From contig JAVSML010001016.1 of assembly GCA_038503035.1 (NCBI GenBank), forward strand, positions 62,001 through 126,000: a stretch of DNA of 64,000 nucleotides, read 5' to 3'. Of this stretch, positions 25,231 to 35,709 are shown piece by piece. A program made the position numbers and the translations under genes. The notes beneath the pieces are model-generated. The model was not told where the DNA came from. It searched no databases and worked only from the letters and a program-made list of their open reading frames with translations. Numbering within the stretch: the stretch's first letter is position 1; each line of letters starts with the position of its first letter. Origin of the DNA: Crocodylus rhombifer. Lineage: Eukaryota > Chordata > Crocodylia > Crocodylidae.

Positions 25231-25535
25231 AGACTACCTATACACATGCTCAAAGGTAGGGATTGGGCAGGAGAAGGAGGAGGAGCATTTTACTTAGAGC
25301 GGTTTCTGGCCACCCGCTCTAATTAAAATGCCGCAGCGCCATGTGTATTAGGCCCCTTCATGTTTGGAAGTGGCTGTGGAATGGTTTGTTGCACTTTGTT
25401 TGAGCAGGTTTAGTTAAACCACATCACAGCCATTTTCGGATGTGCAGGGGCTTAATACATGTGACACTGCAGCGATGTTGCAGCATTGTAACTGGAATGT
25501 GTCGGAGCACATGCACAGGCAACCTGATATGCCGC
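25231..25535 (+). mobile_element. Hairpin MITE, copy A
   Basis: Has an internal hairpin GCATTTTACTTAGAGCGG (25285-25302) against CCGCTCTAATTAAAATGC (25314-25331), 17 of 18 pairing. The ends carry 'cacatgctc' and 'gcacatgcacagg' motifs. The same organisation (CACATGC end, ATTAGAG hairpin about 50 bp inside, 'cattttg/cattttcgg' block, GCATGTG end) occurs in reverse orientation at 52990-53320. No coding capacity. Confidence 0.6.
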
Positions 25536-25864
25536 TGCTTTCAGAGACCACGAAGCAGGCAATGGACTCAGTCATGCCTGTGCATTGTCCAGGAGCTCAG
25601 CTGGCCCTACAGCGGTGACAGGAGTAACCAGTACAATGGTCTGATTGTTGTCACTAACCAGAGTAGCTGAGATTTTAAGGGTATGTTGAGACTGCTTTTG
25701 TGACTGCCAACACCAGCAATCCCTGAAGGATTGTGGGAGGGCCTCTGGTTTCAGGAAGCAACTCTGCAGAAGGCATCGAGGAGCGGAGGAGTATGATACC
25801 TGCCTCAGGGAAAGTGTGATGTGGTTTTGGTCAGTAGCATGAAAGGACACTTTTCGAATGCAAG

Positions 25865-26009
25865 GCATGGGCATGGGGGTCTTCAAAAGGAAGCTAGACA
25901 GCCACCTAGCTGGGGTCATTTGACCCCAGCATTCTTTCCTGTCATGGCAGGGGGTTGGACTAGATGATCTGCTTAGGTCTCTTCCGAACCTACCAACTAT
26001 GAAACTATG
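25865..26009 (+). mobile_element. CR1 LINE 3' end fragment
   Basis: About 145 bp of CR1, plus strand. It begins at the end of ORF2 ('ggggtcttcaaaaggaagct') and runs through 'gctggggtcatttgacccc', 'ggggttggactagatgatct' and the terminal 'aactatgaaactatgaa'. It is too short to code. No clean flanking duplication was found. The 170-codon minus-strand ORF over it is an antisense artefact. Confidence 0.88.
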
Positions 26010-28407
26010 AATCAGAAAAAGACAAAAGCCCACAGGCCAACTGCTGTCAGTCCAGCCTGGGGAAGAGCTCCTTTCAGTCCCCAAGTCTGGATGTCTTATG
26101 CCCCTGAGTACAAGAGCAAAATGGGCACCTCAGAGAATTTTAGGTCCTACTTCAGAGCACTGTCTCACCCTGCTCAGTATCCCATCTGCAGCCAGAGCCA
26201 ACAAACATCAGGAACCAAACCATGTAACAAGGAAGAGGGGAAAATAGCAACCAGCTATTAGTAGCTGCATGAAATTTGATTTTAAATGTGCATGTTGAGT
26301 CCGGGAGAAAGGACTGTAGCCAGAAAAACAATTAACCAAAGCCTGTAAGAATGTATAAATGATAACAGATCCTCTATCACCGCTCTGTTATCACTCTCAG
26401 CTGAGCATTCACTAAGCTACTGGAGTCCTGCCAGACTGGACCTCCTTTTTTAAGTTCCTCCCCCTTTACCCCCCACCCCCCAGGTCCGAGGTGGCTTCTC
26501 TAGGAAAACCAGTCCCTTACTCCTCCACAGAAATGGAAACTCTGAATGCCAGTACTTTCACCAATTTACTCCAGTGGTCTATGATTATTCTTTCCCAGAG
26601 CACCACTTTGTAGGCAGTCTGGTTTTACAGGTCATTTTTTATGGACATGTCCTATTGGAAGTAGACTTAGTTGCTTGAGTGTTACACCCACAACCATTTA
26701 GTGGAACCATTTTAGAGAACCTCTCTTTTATACTTCTTAGTCTCCTACATCAGGAAATCTGATAAGTCTCATCAGGTGATCAAAGCCCCTATCAGGTGGT
26801 CCATTATTTAGACATTATATTCTTCATAGTAAGCAATTCTTTGTCCAAGGGGCTTCCATGTTAATCAAGAATGATCCAAGTTTAATGAATACATACTTAA
26901 GCTCTGCTTAACCACCCTTCAGATGGAGTCCAACAAAGAAAAAAAACAGACAAGAGGAAGTCAGGTAAGTCCCACATTCAAAATAGAGTTTGTCATCTGA
27001 TACAGACACAGAGTATATTCCCAGTATTAAACAGATTCCTAAGCTGTCCAAAGATCCCTTGAGTTATCATAACATCATACTCATTCTACCTTCAGTATAT
27101 CTTTCAGGGAAGAAGCAATTTGGAATTGGATCATAACCAAACATCTAACAGGTGGAAAGATCTGGCCCCATCACTCTTAATTTTAGCACAAGAAATATAT
27201 AGATCCTGCTGAAAGTTTTCTCCAATGAGGCACTAACACATATATAAGTGCAGGTGAAGAAGGAAACCTAGGACAATTTAAGTCAGTGTAACTTGTCATT
27301 TAACTTGTATTCTAAAGGCCAACTTTAGAACTGAAGTACATATTTCACTTAGACATTTTTATTGAAGCTAAATGTTTTAGATTCTCTCTACCTCCTTACT
27401 TTCTTTCTATGTAAGGAAATCTAGAAAACTAAATCAGTAAAGAGCAAAGAGAGGGGGCAGACTTTGGAATATTAACATCAGTCAGTTTGACATAGCTACA
27501 CGTTTATCCTGCTCCCACATTGGGACATCTGTATAGTCAATTCAAAACTGAGAAAGGAGCAGAGAAAAAGGAGGATGCACATAAGGGTTTATGGTAATCA
27601 TTGCATAATGAGGTATTAGAATAGTTTTAAGCACAAGCAAACTCTGCTTAAATTAGTTTAATGTTTTTCAAACAGACAACAGGCAAAAGCCTATGCAAAT
27701 GATTTGACAATATTTTAATCATGACATAACACATCCAAAAGAAAATGCTACACCCTTCCAGCCAAGGAAGATAGGAAAAAAGGCAACCTTGGCCACCATA
27801 GATAGGTGCTTTTACATCACAATAAATGTGAAGTAGGTTATTTTTTTTAGGAAGGATATTCCAGTGGTAGCAGGCTAATTTTGACCACAAAAAACCTGGC
27901 CTCAATTCCCTGATCTACCACAGACTATCTGTGTGATGGCAGCAAACTTTTTGTATCTTTAGTACCGTATCTGTAAAATAGACATACTTCTTTACATCAC
28001 ATAGGAGTTATAAAAATAATGCCATTAAGGAATATGAGCTGCTTAGATACCTCAGTAATGGGACCCATACCAGTATCTGAGATGGAAAAGAAGATATTCC
28101 AAACTGCAGAAAACAGTGACTTACCCAAAACTAACCCAGTAAGTTAGCTGCAGAGCTGAAAACAGAGCCCAACTACCAGTTCAGACTACACTGTTTCCCA
28201 GGTAACATTAGATCTAGGTACAGTTGAAAGGATACAATGATGCAGAAAATTCCTAATAAACAAAAAGAAGATGTACTGGAAAGGAAAATATAGCCTCTTC
28301 ACCCCCGCAATCCACCCCTCCCCCAAACCCCTGCAAGGATAAACTGGACTATTTGGAAAATAACTTTTAAACACTGCAGTCTGTTGACTTCTTACAGTGT
28401 GCAGACA
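26010..28407. other. Intron with a MIR SINE
   Basis: AT-rich intron. A fairly clear plus-strand MIR occupies about 27895-28090: 'ctaccacagactatctgtgtg', then 'taccgtatctgtaaaatag', the CORE and 3' segments of MIR. The remaining sequence is unassigned. Confidence 0.55.
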
Positions 28408-28415
28408 TGCTAGAT

Positions 28416-28850
28416 AGGTAATTCTCAGCCAGGGTACCATGAGATCCCATTAGGGATGCCACATCATCTGGCCCCTGTGTGAGGAAGTAAAAGTTCTCCT
28501 TCCCCAACCTGGCACCCTGCACCTGCCCCAGCTACTTAGCAATGCCTGAGGCTTTTCCTCTGGGGACTGACACCACTATTGCCTCCCCCTGCCAGTTACC
28601 TCCATGCTTCCAGCAGTGTGCTGTGCTGCAGGTGGATGGGTGGATGTGGGGTCTGAGCTGCATTTTGTAGCCCTTCTTGTCCTCTTTACTCCTTCCACTC
28701 TTCTAAGAGCTGTGAGAGGGGCTGCAGGGCTGGTTGCTGGCAAAATATTTTCTGAATTTAGACTGTAGCTCTGTTTCTGAACAGGGGTGCCATAACATTT
28801 AGAAAACTTAAAGGAGGATGCCCTGAGGTTTAAAAGACTGAGAACCACTT
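28416..28850. mobile_element. hAT-like MITE (TTCTCAGCC ends)
   Basis: A 435-bp element whose ends are AGGTAATTCTCAGCC and, as the reverse complement of the right, AAGTGGTTCTCAGTC. These are variants of the common hAT terminus CAGTGGTTCTCAACC. The flanks TGCTAGAT (28408-28415) and AACTAGAT (28851-28858) match at 6 of 8 positions. No transposase. Confidence 0.7.
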
Positions 28851-28858
28851 AACTAGAT

Positions 28859-29577
28859 AATTTTCATGGAAATGTTTATTATGTATCCTTTTACACAGCT
28901 TCTCCAACATTATATGCATAAGAGTGTGTTAAAAATATGGGAGTCCTTTTCATCTTTTCACAAGTTCACCCTAACTGCATTATTCATGAGTGGTGCAGTG
29001 ATTTAAGCTAAAAAAAAAAGCAACCCATTATTTTGATACAGATCATTACATGTTTGATTTATACCACTTCAGATAGAAACAAAAAATCCTACTTTTGTAG
29101 GTTTATTTAGAAATTTAATTTAAAATATTTTCAACCCCATTGTTGCATTATAAATAACTTCTCCTCTATAGTAGGATAAGTAATGTATAGCCCTGCATGT
29201 ACCTAATCTTCCTCATGTTCCCTGTGTTATTGTTTTGTCTGTAATTATTGTATATAGTTATTTGTGTTATAATAAACTGTTTAATGTGTTTAACTTTAAT
29301 TTTGGTGTCCCTGTGTATTGACCCCTATAAATCAGGCTGGGCCACATACTTCAGCAGTAGCTTAGTCAGCCTGGACCTCTCATGTTGTCTTCCCGTCCAC
29401 TATAGTTTCTTTACCTGGAGTTGCTTTTTGGTCCTTGTAATTTTCTCCTGGCTTCAGTTTGGTGTCCTTGGGTGGGAGTGAAGGGCCTAATTTACCATTA
29501 GTTTTGTTAATCGTGCACTAACAAAACCCTTCTGTGTTTCCATGTCAGTTTGTGTTGCTTTTAAATGTAAATCAACC
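28859..29577. other. Intron; possible LTR-like polyadenylation region
   Basis: AT-rich. An AATAAA at 29271-29276 followed by T/G-rich sequence could be the tail of an old retroviral LTR upstream of the retrovirus at 30255-39040. No LTR boundaries, primer-binding site or matching 3' copy could be identified, so this is only a possibility. Confidence 0.3.
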
Positions 29578-29584
29578 TGTCAGT

Positions 29585-29775
29585 TAGGCTAGGTAGAGAA
29601 GTTACTTAAACTGGTTTAAGTGATCAGAAATTGGTTTAAACCTGTAACAGAATAGAATTCAGTGTATATAAACCAGTTTTAAAATAGCTGAATCTGGCTA
29701 AGATAAACCTGGTTCAATATAGTATCAGACTTAATGGATTTAGGCCAAACCAGTTTATAAAACTTCTGTCCCAGA
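29585..29775. mobile_element. AT-rich MITE with AAACTGGTTT termini
   Basis: The left segment 'agaagttacttaaactggttt' and the right segment 'aaaccagtttataaaacttctg' are inverted repeats. Further AACCAGTTT/AAACTGGTT blocks inside make it strongly self-complementary. No coding capacity and no clear duplication. A weaker relative may lie at 51590-51735. Confidence 0.6.
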
Positions 29776-30254
29776 CCCCTTCCTGGTTCTTATTAAAGCA
29801 GTGTCCCCCAGCATTTTGCACCCCTGGGCTGGGCTGGGCTGTCTGCTCCAGAGAGCAGGTCTGGCCCTGCCCCTCTGCTCCCTAGCTGGAGCAGTGAGGG
29901 TGACTCACTCGCCTTACTGGCTGACTCATTGCAACGCCCCACCAAACCAGGGCCAGGGATGGGGGTTAAACTGCCCTCCCCCCAGTACAGAGCTGCCCTG
30001 CCCTGCTTGCTTAGTACTGGCTGTGACTGCAGACTCCAAATCCCAGAGGCACTTGAAAGTAGGAAGAAGGAGTGATGAGAAACCCTGTAGAGTCCTACTC
30101 CTGTGATTCTGGACTGCAGATCACAGAGAACTTGGGGGCAGCAGGAAGAGGAAGCAGACAGACAGTCTCTGCTGGCTACAAGCCAGAGAGCTATGCTATA
30201 GTGCCCCCTGGCTTCTGGCTTGAGTCACTACAGGCATGTGGCTGCATTTTCTGA
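29776..30254. other. GC-rich intron patch
   Basis: GC-rich sequence with open frames of 60-100 codons that resemble nothing known. No repeat family assigned. Confidence 0.4.
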
Positions 30255-30682
30255 ATCAAAAGTGAATGTCTGTTCATTTGATTATTGGTTCAATCTTTGC
30301 AGCTTACACTAACTTGCAAAGACTGAATCTATTCTATTTTTTACTATCTGTATTTAGCCTTGGTGGCTGACAAGCAGATAACTGTGAGGTGTTCACTAGA
30401 TGGTGCCATAGTGCTCTTTAGTGCTGTGCTTACTGTTTTGCTTATTTTTTTAAGGTCAGTGATGTGGAAGCACAGAATAGTTTGATTATTGATTGGTTGT
30501 GCATGGAGTGGTAGTTTGTAATAGGGATTGTTATGGAATCTGTCTAATCCTTGATGTGTGTTAATAGGAGTAATCGTGAGTGTTAAGGGTTTTCATTTCT
30601 AATATTGGTCTGCTTGATTATGGTGTTTAACTACTAATTTCCTGGCTATTGTTCACTGTGTGACTAGTAAGGAAACAGTAGG

Positions 30683-31390
30683 ATGGTAGCAAGTGCTGAT
30701 TGCTTAGTCAGTAGTATAGAAGGTGTGGCAATATCTGCAGTGAAGGAATTTAAGGAGTGGTACCAAAAAGTGGTTCTGAAGAAGGACTTTTGCTCTTGCC
30801 CATTTTTAATCTTCTGATTTCGGGATGAAACTAGCCTCAAGCATAATGAATTTGCATATGACTCCTTTTGTAATGCAGTACATGGGTTAGTAAGTTAAAA
30901 AGGAATAAAAAGAAAAGGAAAAAGACCTTAAAGGTATTTGCCTGAGTCTGGGCTTTAGCCACTAAGGCAAAGCTCAAATGCCAAAAGAATACTACTCTAC
31001 AGAATTTGGTGGATTGGACAGAGAAGCAAAAGGAAAGTGAGCTAAACAAACTAGGAACAGAGAAAGATGAAAAGATTGCCAGACTCAGAGGTAAGATCAG
31101 TGTATTGCAAGGTAATATTTGGAAAGCTGTGAGCCATATCATTGAATTAGAATAGACTGTAAAAAACTTACAGCAACACATGGAGGACTTAGATCAAGAT
31201 GTCTGTAAGTGGCAAGCAAAAGCACAGGGCTTACAAGCAGCTTTTAGAGTATATGATGGTGAGAGAAAGTATCAAATGGATAGCAAAGTTAATCATATGG
31301 AATGTATGTAAACTACTGTATTGTTGAAAGAAAAGCTGTCAATAGCTAGAGGTATCCGAACCATGAGAAAAGCAGGCTTTGAAATAAAGT
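30683..31390 (+). pseudogene. Endogenous retrovirus gag-like remnant, 5' part
   Basis: Starts with a possible ATG at 30683 followed by about 45 open codons. After several disruptions it continues as a lysine/glutamate-rich, coiled-coil-like stretch (TEKDEKIARLRGKISVLQ near 31050-31110) with in-frame stops. This composition and its position before the protease suggest Gag. There is no diagnostic motif, and the CR1 insertion follows directly at its 3' side. Confidence 0.45.
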
Positions 31391-31395
31391 AAGAT

Positions 31396-33234
31396 TTCAT
31401 AGACATCAGGGCTGGAAGGGACCTCAGGAGATCATCGAGTCCAACCCCCTGCCCAAAGGGCAGGAAGTCAGCTGGGGTCATAGGATCCCAGCAAGATAAG
31501 CATCCAATTTAGTCTTGAAGGTGTTCAATGTAAGTGCTTGAACCACCTCCGCTGGCAAACTGTTCCAGACCTTGGGGGCTCGGACAGTAAAGAAATTCTT
31601 CCTTATGTCCAGCCTGAAACGGTCTTGCAGGAGTTTGTGACCTTTCGACCTAGCCATCCCTTGGGGCGCTCTGGTGAACAAACGTTCCCCCAGATCCTGG
31701 TGGTCACCCTTGATAAACTTATAGGTGGCCATCAGATCACCCCTGAGCCTACGCTTTTCCAGGCTAAAGAGTCCCATGTCTCTCAGCCTATCATCGTAAG
31801 ATCTGTTTTCCTGACCTCTGATCATGCGCGTGGCTCTCCTCTGGACTCTCTCAAGCTTCTCCACATCCTTTTTGAATTGTGGAGCCCAAAACTGGACGCA
31901 GTACTCCAGCTGCGGCCTCACCAAGGCCGAGTACAAGGGGAGAATGACATCCCGGGATTTGCTCGAGAAGCATCTATGGATGCAAGCCAGCGTTTTGGTT
32001 GCTTTATTAGCCGCAGCATCGCATTGCAGGCTCATGTTCATCTTGTGGTCAATGATGACCCCCAAGTCTCTTTCTTCTGTAATGCTATCCAACGTAGCAC
32101 TGCCGAGCCTAGAAGGAAGCTGCAGGTTTTTCCTCCCAAGGTGGAGAACCTTGCATTTTTCGGTGTTAAACACCATCAGGTTCTTGTCTGCCCATTTGCT
32201 GAGCTTGTCCAGGTCAGCCTGGATCACCCGCTTGTCTTCTGGCGTGGATGCTTTGCCCCAAAGTTTGGTGTCATCGGCAAACTTGGCCAGTCCACTCCTG
32301 ACTCCAATGTCCACATCATTAATGAAGATATTGAACAGTATGGGTCCAAGGACAGAGCCTCGAGGGACCCCACTGGTCACAGGGCACCACGATGACTGAC
32401 TGCCATCAATTACAACCCTCTGGGTCTGACCACGGAGCCAATTTCCCATCCAGTGGATCGTGGTGGAGCCAAGGCCACAACTGGGCAGTTTGGCCAAGAG
32501 GTGATCATGGGATACCAGATCAAAAGCTTTTTTGAAGTCAAGATATATGACATCAATCTCTTCTCCCTCGTCCAGGTGATAGGTCACCTGGTCATAGAAG
32601 GAAATGAGATTGGTCAAACAAGACCTACCCGCAACAAACCCATGCTGGCTATCCCTTGGAATGTTAGCCTCAGCCAGTCCATCAAGGATGGCCTCCTTAA
32701 TAAACTTTACTAAGATCTTCCCCAGGATAGAAGTCAGGCTAATGGGCCTGAAGTAAGCCGGATCCACTCTCCTCCCTTTCTTGAAGATTGGCACCACATT
32801 GGCCTTCTTCCAGTCTTCGGGCACTACACCAGAGTGCCAGGAGTTTTCAAAGATTCGTGCCAGGGGCTGGGCTATGATGCTCGCCAGCTCCTTGAGTACC
32901 CTGGGGTGCAGATTGTCAGGGCTGGCTGACTTGAAGGTATCCAGCTTCTCAAGGTGTTCCTTCATGAGGTCAGCATTTATGGAGGGTAGGGGATCCCCAT
33001 CACCCGGATCTCCCTGTCCCATAGCAGGCATGGGCATCCCATGTGACTGATGAAAGACTGACGCAAAGTACCTATTTAATAGGTTGGCTTTTTCCTGGGC
33101 GTCAGTTGTCAGTTGCCCCATCTGGTTTAGCAGGCGTCCAACGTTGCCCTTGCATCTCCTCCAGCTCCCCACATATCTGAAAAAGGACTTTTTGTTGTCC
33201 TTGATGCTTGAAGCTAGTTGGAGTTCAGTTGCCC
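31396..33234 (-). mobile_element. CR1 LINE, 5'-truncated, inserted in the retrovirus
   Basis: About 1.84 kb with its 3' terminus at 31396 (ttcatagacatcagg) and a normal CR1 3' UTR up to 31477. AAGAT at 31391-31395 recurs at 33235-33239 as a possible short target duplication (5 bp; two further bases on the left differ). It retains a fully open RT frame (see next entry), so it is the least decayed large LINE copy here. It lies in the opposite orientation to the retrovirus, whose gag region it interrupts. Confidence 0.93.
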
Positions 33235-33256
33235 AAGATGATAGTGATAGTGACAA
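31478..33256 (-). CDS. CR1 ORF2 C-terminal portion: reverse transcriptase, open for 592 codons
   Basis: A non-LTR reverse transcriptase fragment, uninterrupted to its natural stop (ending LDAYLAGIL). Blocks in order: KDNKKSFFRYVG linker (19-30), VVPIFKKGRR and FRPISLTSILGK (154-180), GFVAGRSCLTNLISFYDQ (206-223), motif A YLDFKKAFD with Asp240, GVPRGSVLGPILFNIF (297-311), catalytic FADD at 326-329, and the C-terminal [11 protein letters not shown] and FRLDIRKNFFTVRAP blocks. Full CR1 ORF2 is roughly 900-1000 residues; the endonuclease is missing through 5' truncation. The first methionine and about seven codons derive from flanking DNA and are not a genuine start. The sense 285- and 191-codon ORFs on the plus strand are shadows. 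Confidence 0.92.
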   Translation of the reverse strand: MSLSLSSWATELQLASSIKDNKKSFFRYVGSWRRCKGNVGRLLNQMGQLTTDAQEKANLLNRYFASVFHQSHGMPMPAMGQGDPGDGDPLPSINADLMKEHLEKLDTFKSASPDNLHPRVLKELASIIAQPLARIFENSWHSGVVPEDWKKANVVPIFKKGRRVDPAYFRPISLTSILGKILVKFIKEAILDGLAEANIPRDSQHGFVAGRSCLTNLISFYDQVTYHLDEGEEIDVIYLDFKKAFDLVSHDHLLAKLPSCGLGSTTIHWMGNWLRGQTQRVVIDGSQSSWCPVTSGVPRGSVLGPILFNIFINDVDIGVRSGLAKFADDTKLWGKASTPEDKRVIQADLDKLSKWADKNLMVFNTEKCKVLHLGRKNLQLPSRLGSATLDSITEERDLGVIIDHKMNMSLQCDAAANKATKTLACIHRCFSSKSRDVILPLYSALVRPQLEYCVQFWAPQFKKDVEKLERVQRRATRMIRGQENRSYDDRLRDMGLFSLEKRRLRGDLMATYKFIKGDHQDLGERLFTRAPQGMARSKGHKLLQDRFRLDIRKNFFTVRAPKVWNSLPAEVVQALTLNTFKTKLDAYLAGIL

Positions 33257-34333
33257 TATGAGTGGTTCCAGTTCCAGTGGTGATTGTGTCGAAATGTCTA
33301 TGGCTGCTAATAGACTCAGCTTTCTTCTGTGGAGCCTGGTGCTTCAATAGCACCTATTAGAGTCAAAGAGGTGACCCATCCAGCCACAGTGCAATGGGTG
33401 TAAACTGTAATACTGTTCTCTGCTGAATACCTTTGTGCAGTGGGAAAGCAGCTAGGCCCATTAAAAATGGAGGCTAATGAATGTAAAGCCTGCTGGTGAG
33501 GGAGAGATTTATGTGGCCAAAGATGTAGTTGCTGTTGCTTAGGAATGTTTAAATCCCAAGAACTTTGTAGCATTGCAAATCCATGTGAGAAACAGATTGA
33601 TCAAGGGCAAAGATATGATTAGAGAAACTTTATTGAGGTTTTTCCCCCCCAATAAACCAGCTGTCACAATGTTTCACAATAAGAGGAACACAATGAACCA
33701 ATTAGAGCAAGAAGCAAGACCAGATTCTTCCCAAAAAGGAAAGATCGTGACAGTTAGTGCCAAAGCGTCTGAGGAGGGGCAAGGTAATAAAAGCCTAAGC
33801 CCGATAAGCAAAATAGTAGTAGGGGCAATTCCAGTTATGCGAGTGGTAATGATGCTAAAAGGTGTAAGCCATGAGCGCCTTAAGGAGAACCTGAGTCAAA
33901 AACAATTGGATTTGAGGAAAAATGGTGACAGTCCCCAGGAAGGGAAGAAGTGTTTTGATTGGTAAAAGTGTTCTTCCATCTTAAGGATCACAATGTGGAA
34001 CAAATTGTTGAGATATAAGAACGGGCGTAATATTGGTGGCTTGCCAACTGGAGAGTTGTTAAAAAGGTTAAGAGAACAGCATGAGAAAAGAGTTGTGACG
34101 GGTATATATAACTCTGGAAGCACAGAGAAGACTGAGGTGGGACCTCAAAGGAGTGTTTCCCTAGCCTCAGACTCAGACCCTGAGCATTGAAACAGCCTGG
34201 TGTTTCTTAGGCTTCCCCAGGTGACCACAGCACTGTTAAATTTCAGTGATTGGGGTCATTGATTGGGGTCATTGATCCCAGTGACTTTTGGGGACCAACA
34301 AGAAACACTGAGGCATGAAAATAGCCAGAACAT
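33240..34333 (+). pseudogene. Retroviral gag-like remnant, 3' part
   Basis: Resumes after the CR1 with an acidic-serine stretch (SDSDNMSGSSSSG). After stops there is a 130-codon open, lysine- and glutamine-rich segment at 33573-33965 and a 65-codon segment at 33993-34190 ending in a serine/aspartate-rich tail just before the protease. The position supports Gag. No zinc knuckle (CCHC) was found, so the identification rests on context. Confidence 0.4.
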
Positions 34334-34714
34334 GTTTTAGACACAGGTGCCATGTTCTCACTGATTAGCAATGGGAATGGGGTCTTCAGCAATTGGACAC
34401 ACATGACGTGTAAACGGTTGGAAGCCTTCTATGGGAATGAAAGTTCAGCGGGATTCATTGACCATGGGATTCACTGGGATTCACAAAGCCATTCTGAATT
34501 AGAAACTGAGTCTAAATTTGACCTGCTAAAATTAGGTGGTATAGAAATATTGGGATGGACATCATGAGAAAATTAGGCATTGTAATCAACGTGCCCAATA
34601 GAGAAATTTGAATTGGAGATTCAGAGCCATAACAGGAGAGGTTCTGGAGGTACCTGCCAGTCACCGCTGTGATGGCAAAGAAACATACTCAAGATAGCCA
34701 GTAAATTCCAACTG
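34334..34714 (+). pseudogene. Retroviral aspartic protease remnant
   Basis: VLDTGA at 34334-34351 is the active-site loop of a retropepsin, with DTG at 34340-34348. It is followed by a hydrophobic FSLIS stretch as in retroviral proteases. An ILG block lies near 34540-34560, followed by MRKLGI in another frame, consistent with the C-terminal G-rich hydrophobic element. Frame changes separate the two, so it is inactive. It ends where the solo LTR is inserted. Confidence 0.72.
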
Positions 34715-34719
34715 GTCTG

Positions 34720-35704
34720 TGTCACAGGGCACTCTAGTGCCCTGCTCCTTTACAGAGCTGAAGCTGCTAGGGGAAGAGGCCTATCTGTGAGTTGAAAGCC
34801 CCAGCTGCTGGTTATTAGGGCAGCCAGAACGAGTGAGTGGCCCACACCTGCCAGTGGTCAGCTGACCAGAGAGGGCAGGGCCTGGCTCATATATAAAGCC
34901 CAGGGCTGAGGCCAAGAAAGCAGTTCCCTGCTAGCAGTCAAGGGGGAAGGAGCTCTCCCAGAGCAAGCAAAGGGGAGAGGCCTGATTGCATAAGCAGCTC
35001 CTGATACTGTTGTGGGATGGAGTATTTCCCAGTAGGGTTGGAATGATGTTATAGCCAGGTGGCTTGAGTTTATGTTACAGCCCAGGGGCTTGCATTTTGT
35101 TTATTGTCATGTAACACCGGTGGCTTGGGTGAGGCTATTAGGGGATGGAGGAGACCTCATAGGAGACCCATGGCAGCATGGGGACCCCAGCGCCAGGGAG
35201 GGCATAGCATTCGGGGTGTATAGAACCTAGCGCCAGGGAGGGTGCAGTATTTGGGGCACATGGACCCCAGCACCAGAGAGGGTGCAGCACTTTGCAGGGC
35301 TGCAGAAAGCCCGACTGCCAGTGAAGGCACAGTGCGAGACAGGGCTGCAGAGAGCCCAGAAAGGACCAGGGGGCCAAATTATAACAAGGCCCAGATCGAA
35401 TGTCAGTTCCATCTGCGAGGCTTGGGGCATGGTAAAGGGGTGGTTGAAGCTACGCATAGCCCATAAGGTGAGGGTGCCCCAAAACACACATTGTGACATC
35501 TGTCCTGGAGTGGGACCCACCAGGGACCCAGGGGGTTCTGAGAATCAGTCTTGACCATGTCCAAGAGGGCTTAAAGGCAGCCTCCCTATCATTCATACCA
35601 TCAAAGACATGGCGGGTGAGAATCGTGGGTACCCATTGGGCCGACTTGGCACGGTAGGGGCCTTGGGAGATCACGGCCCTCCTTAAGGACCCCATCCTGT
35701 GACA
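34720..35704 (+). mobile_element. Solo LTR with perfect 5-bp target duplication
   Basis: A 985-bp LTR starting TGTCACAGG and ending CCTGTGACA, a 9-bp perfect terminal inverted repeat with TG...CA ends. GTCTG occurs on both sides (34715-34719 and 35705-35709), the duplication length typical of several retroviral and gypsy-like integrases. A TATA-type box (tatataaag) at 34890-34898 suggests plus orientation. A 40-bp tandem repeat lies at 35189-35300. No internal sequence accompanies it, so it is a recombination remnant, inserted between the protease and RT regions of the older retrovirus. Confidence 0.88.
35189..35300 (+). repeat. 40-bp tandem repeat inside the LTR
   Basis: Two full units (35189-35228, 35229-35268) and a partial third from 35269. 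Each starts AGCGCCAGGGAGGG or AGCACCAGAGAGGG. Direct repeats in an LTR U3/R region can hold duplicated regulatory sites; no function is visible here. Confidence 0.85.
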
Positions 35705-35709
35705 GTCTG

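Noticed and set aside
25572..26084. 170-codon minus-strand ORF
   Set aside because: Runs antisense over a CR1 3' end and unrelated flank; no domain, no splice context.
30758..30785. TGGTACCAAAAAGTGG as a retroviral primer-binding site
   Set aside because: Only a partial match to a tRNA-Leu type site, and no LTR end (CA) precedes it; it lies inside the possible gag start.
31538..32395. 285-codon plus-strand ORF
   Set aside because: Exactly antisense to the CR1 reverse transcriptase frame; composition follows the real minus-strand coding sequence.
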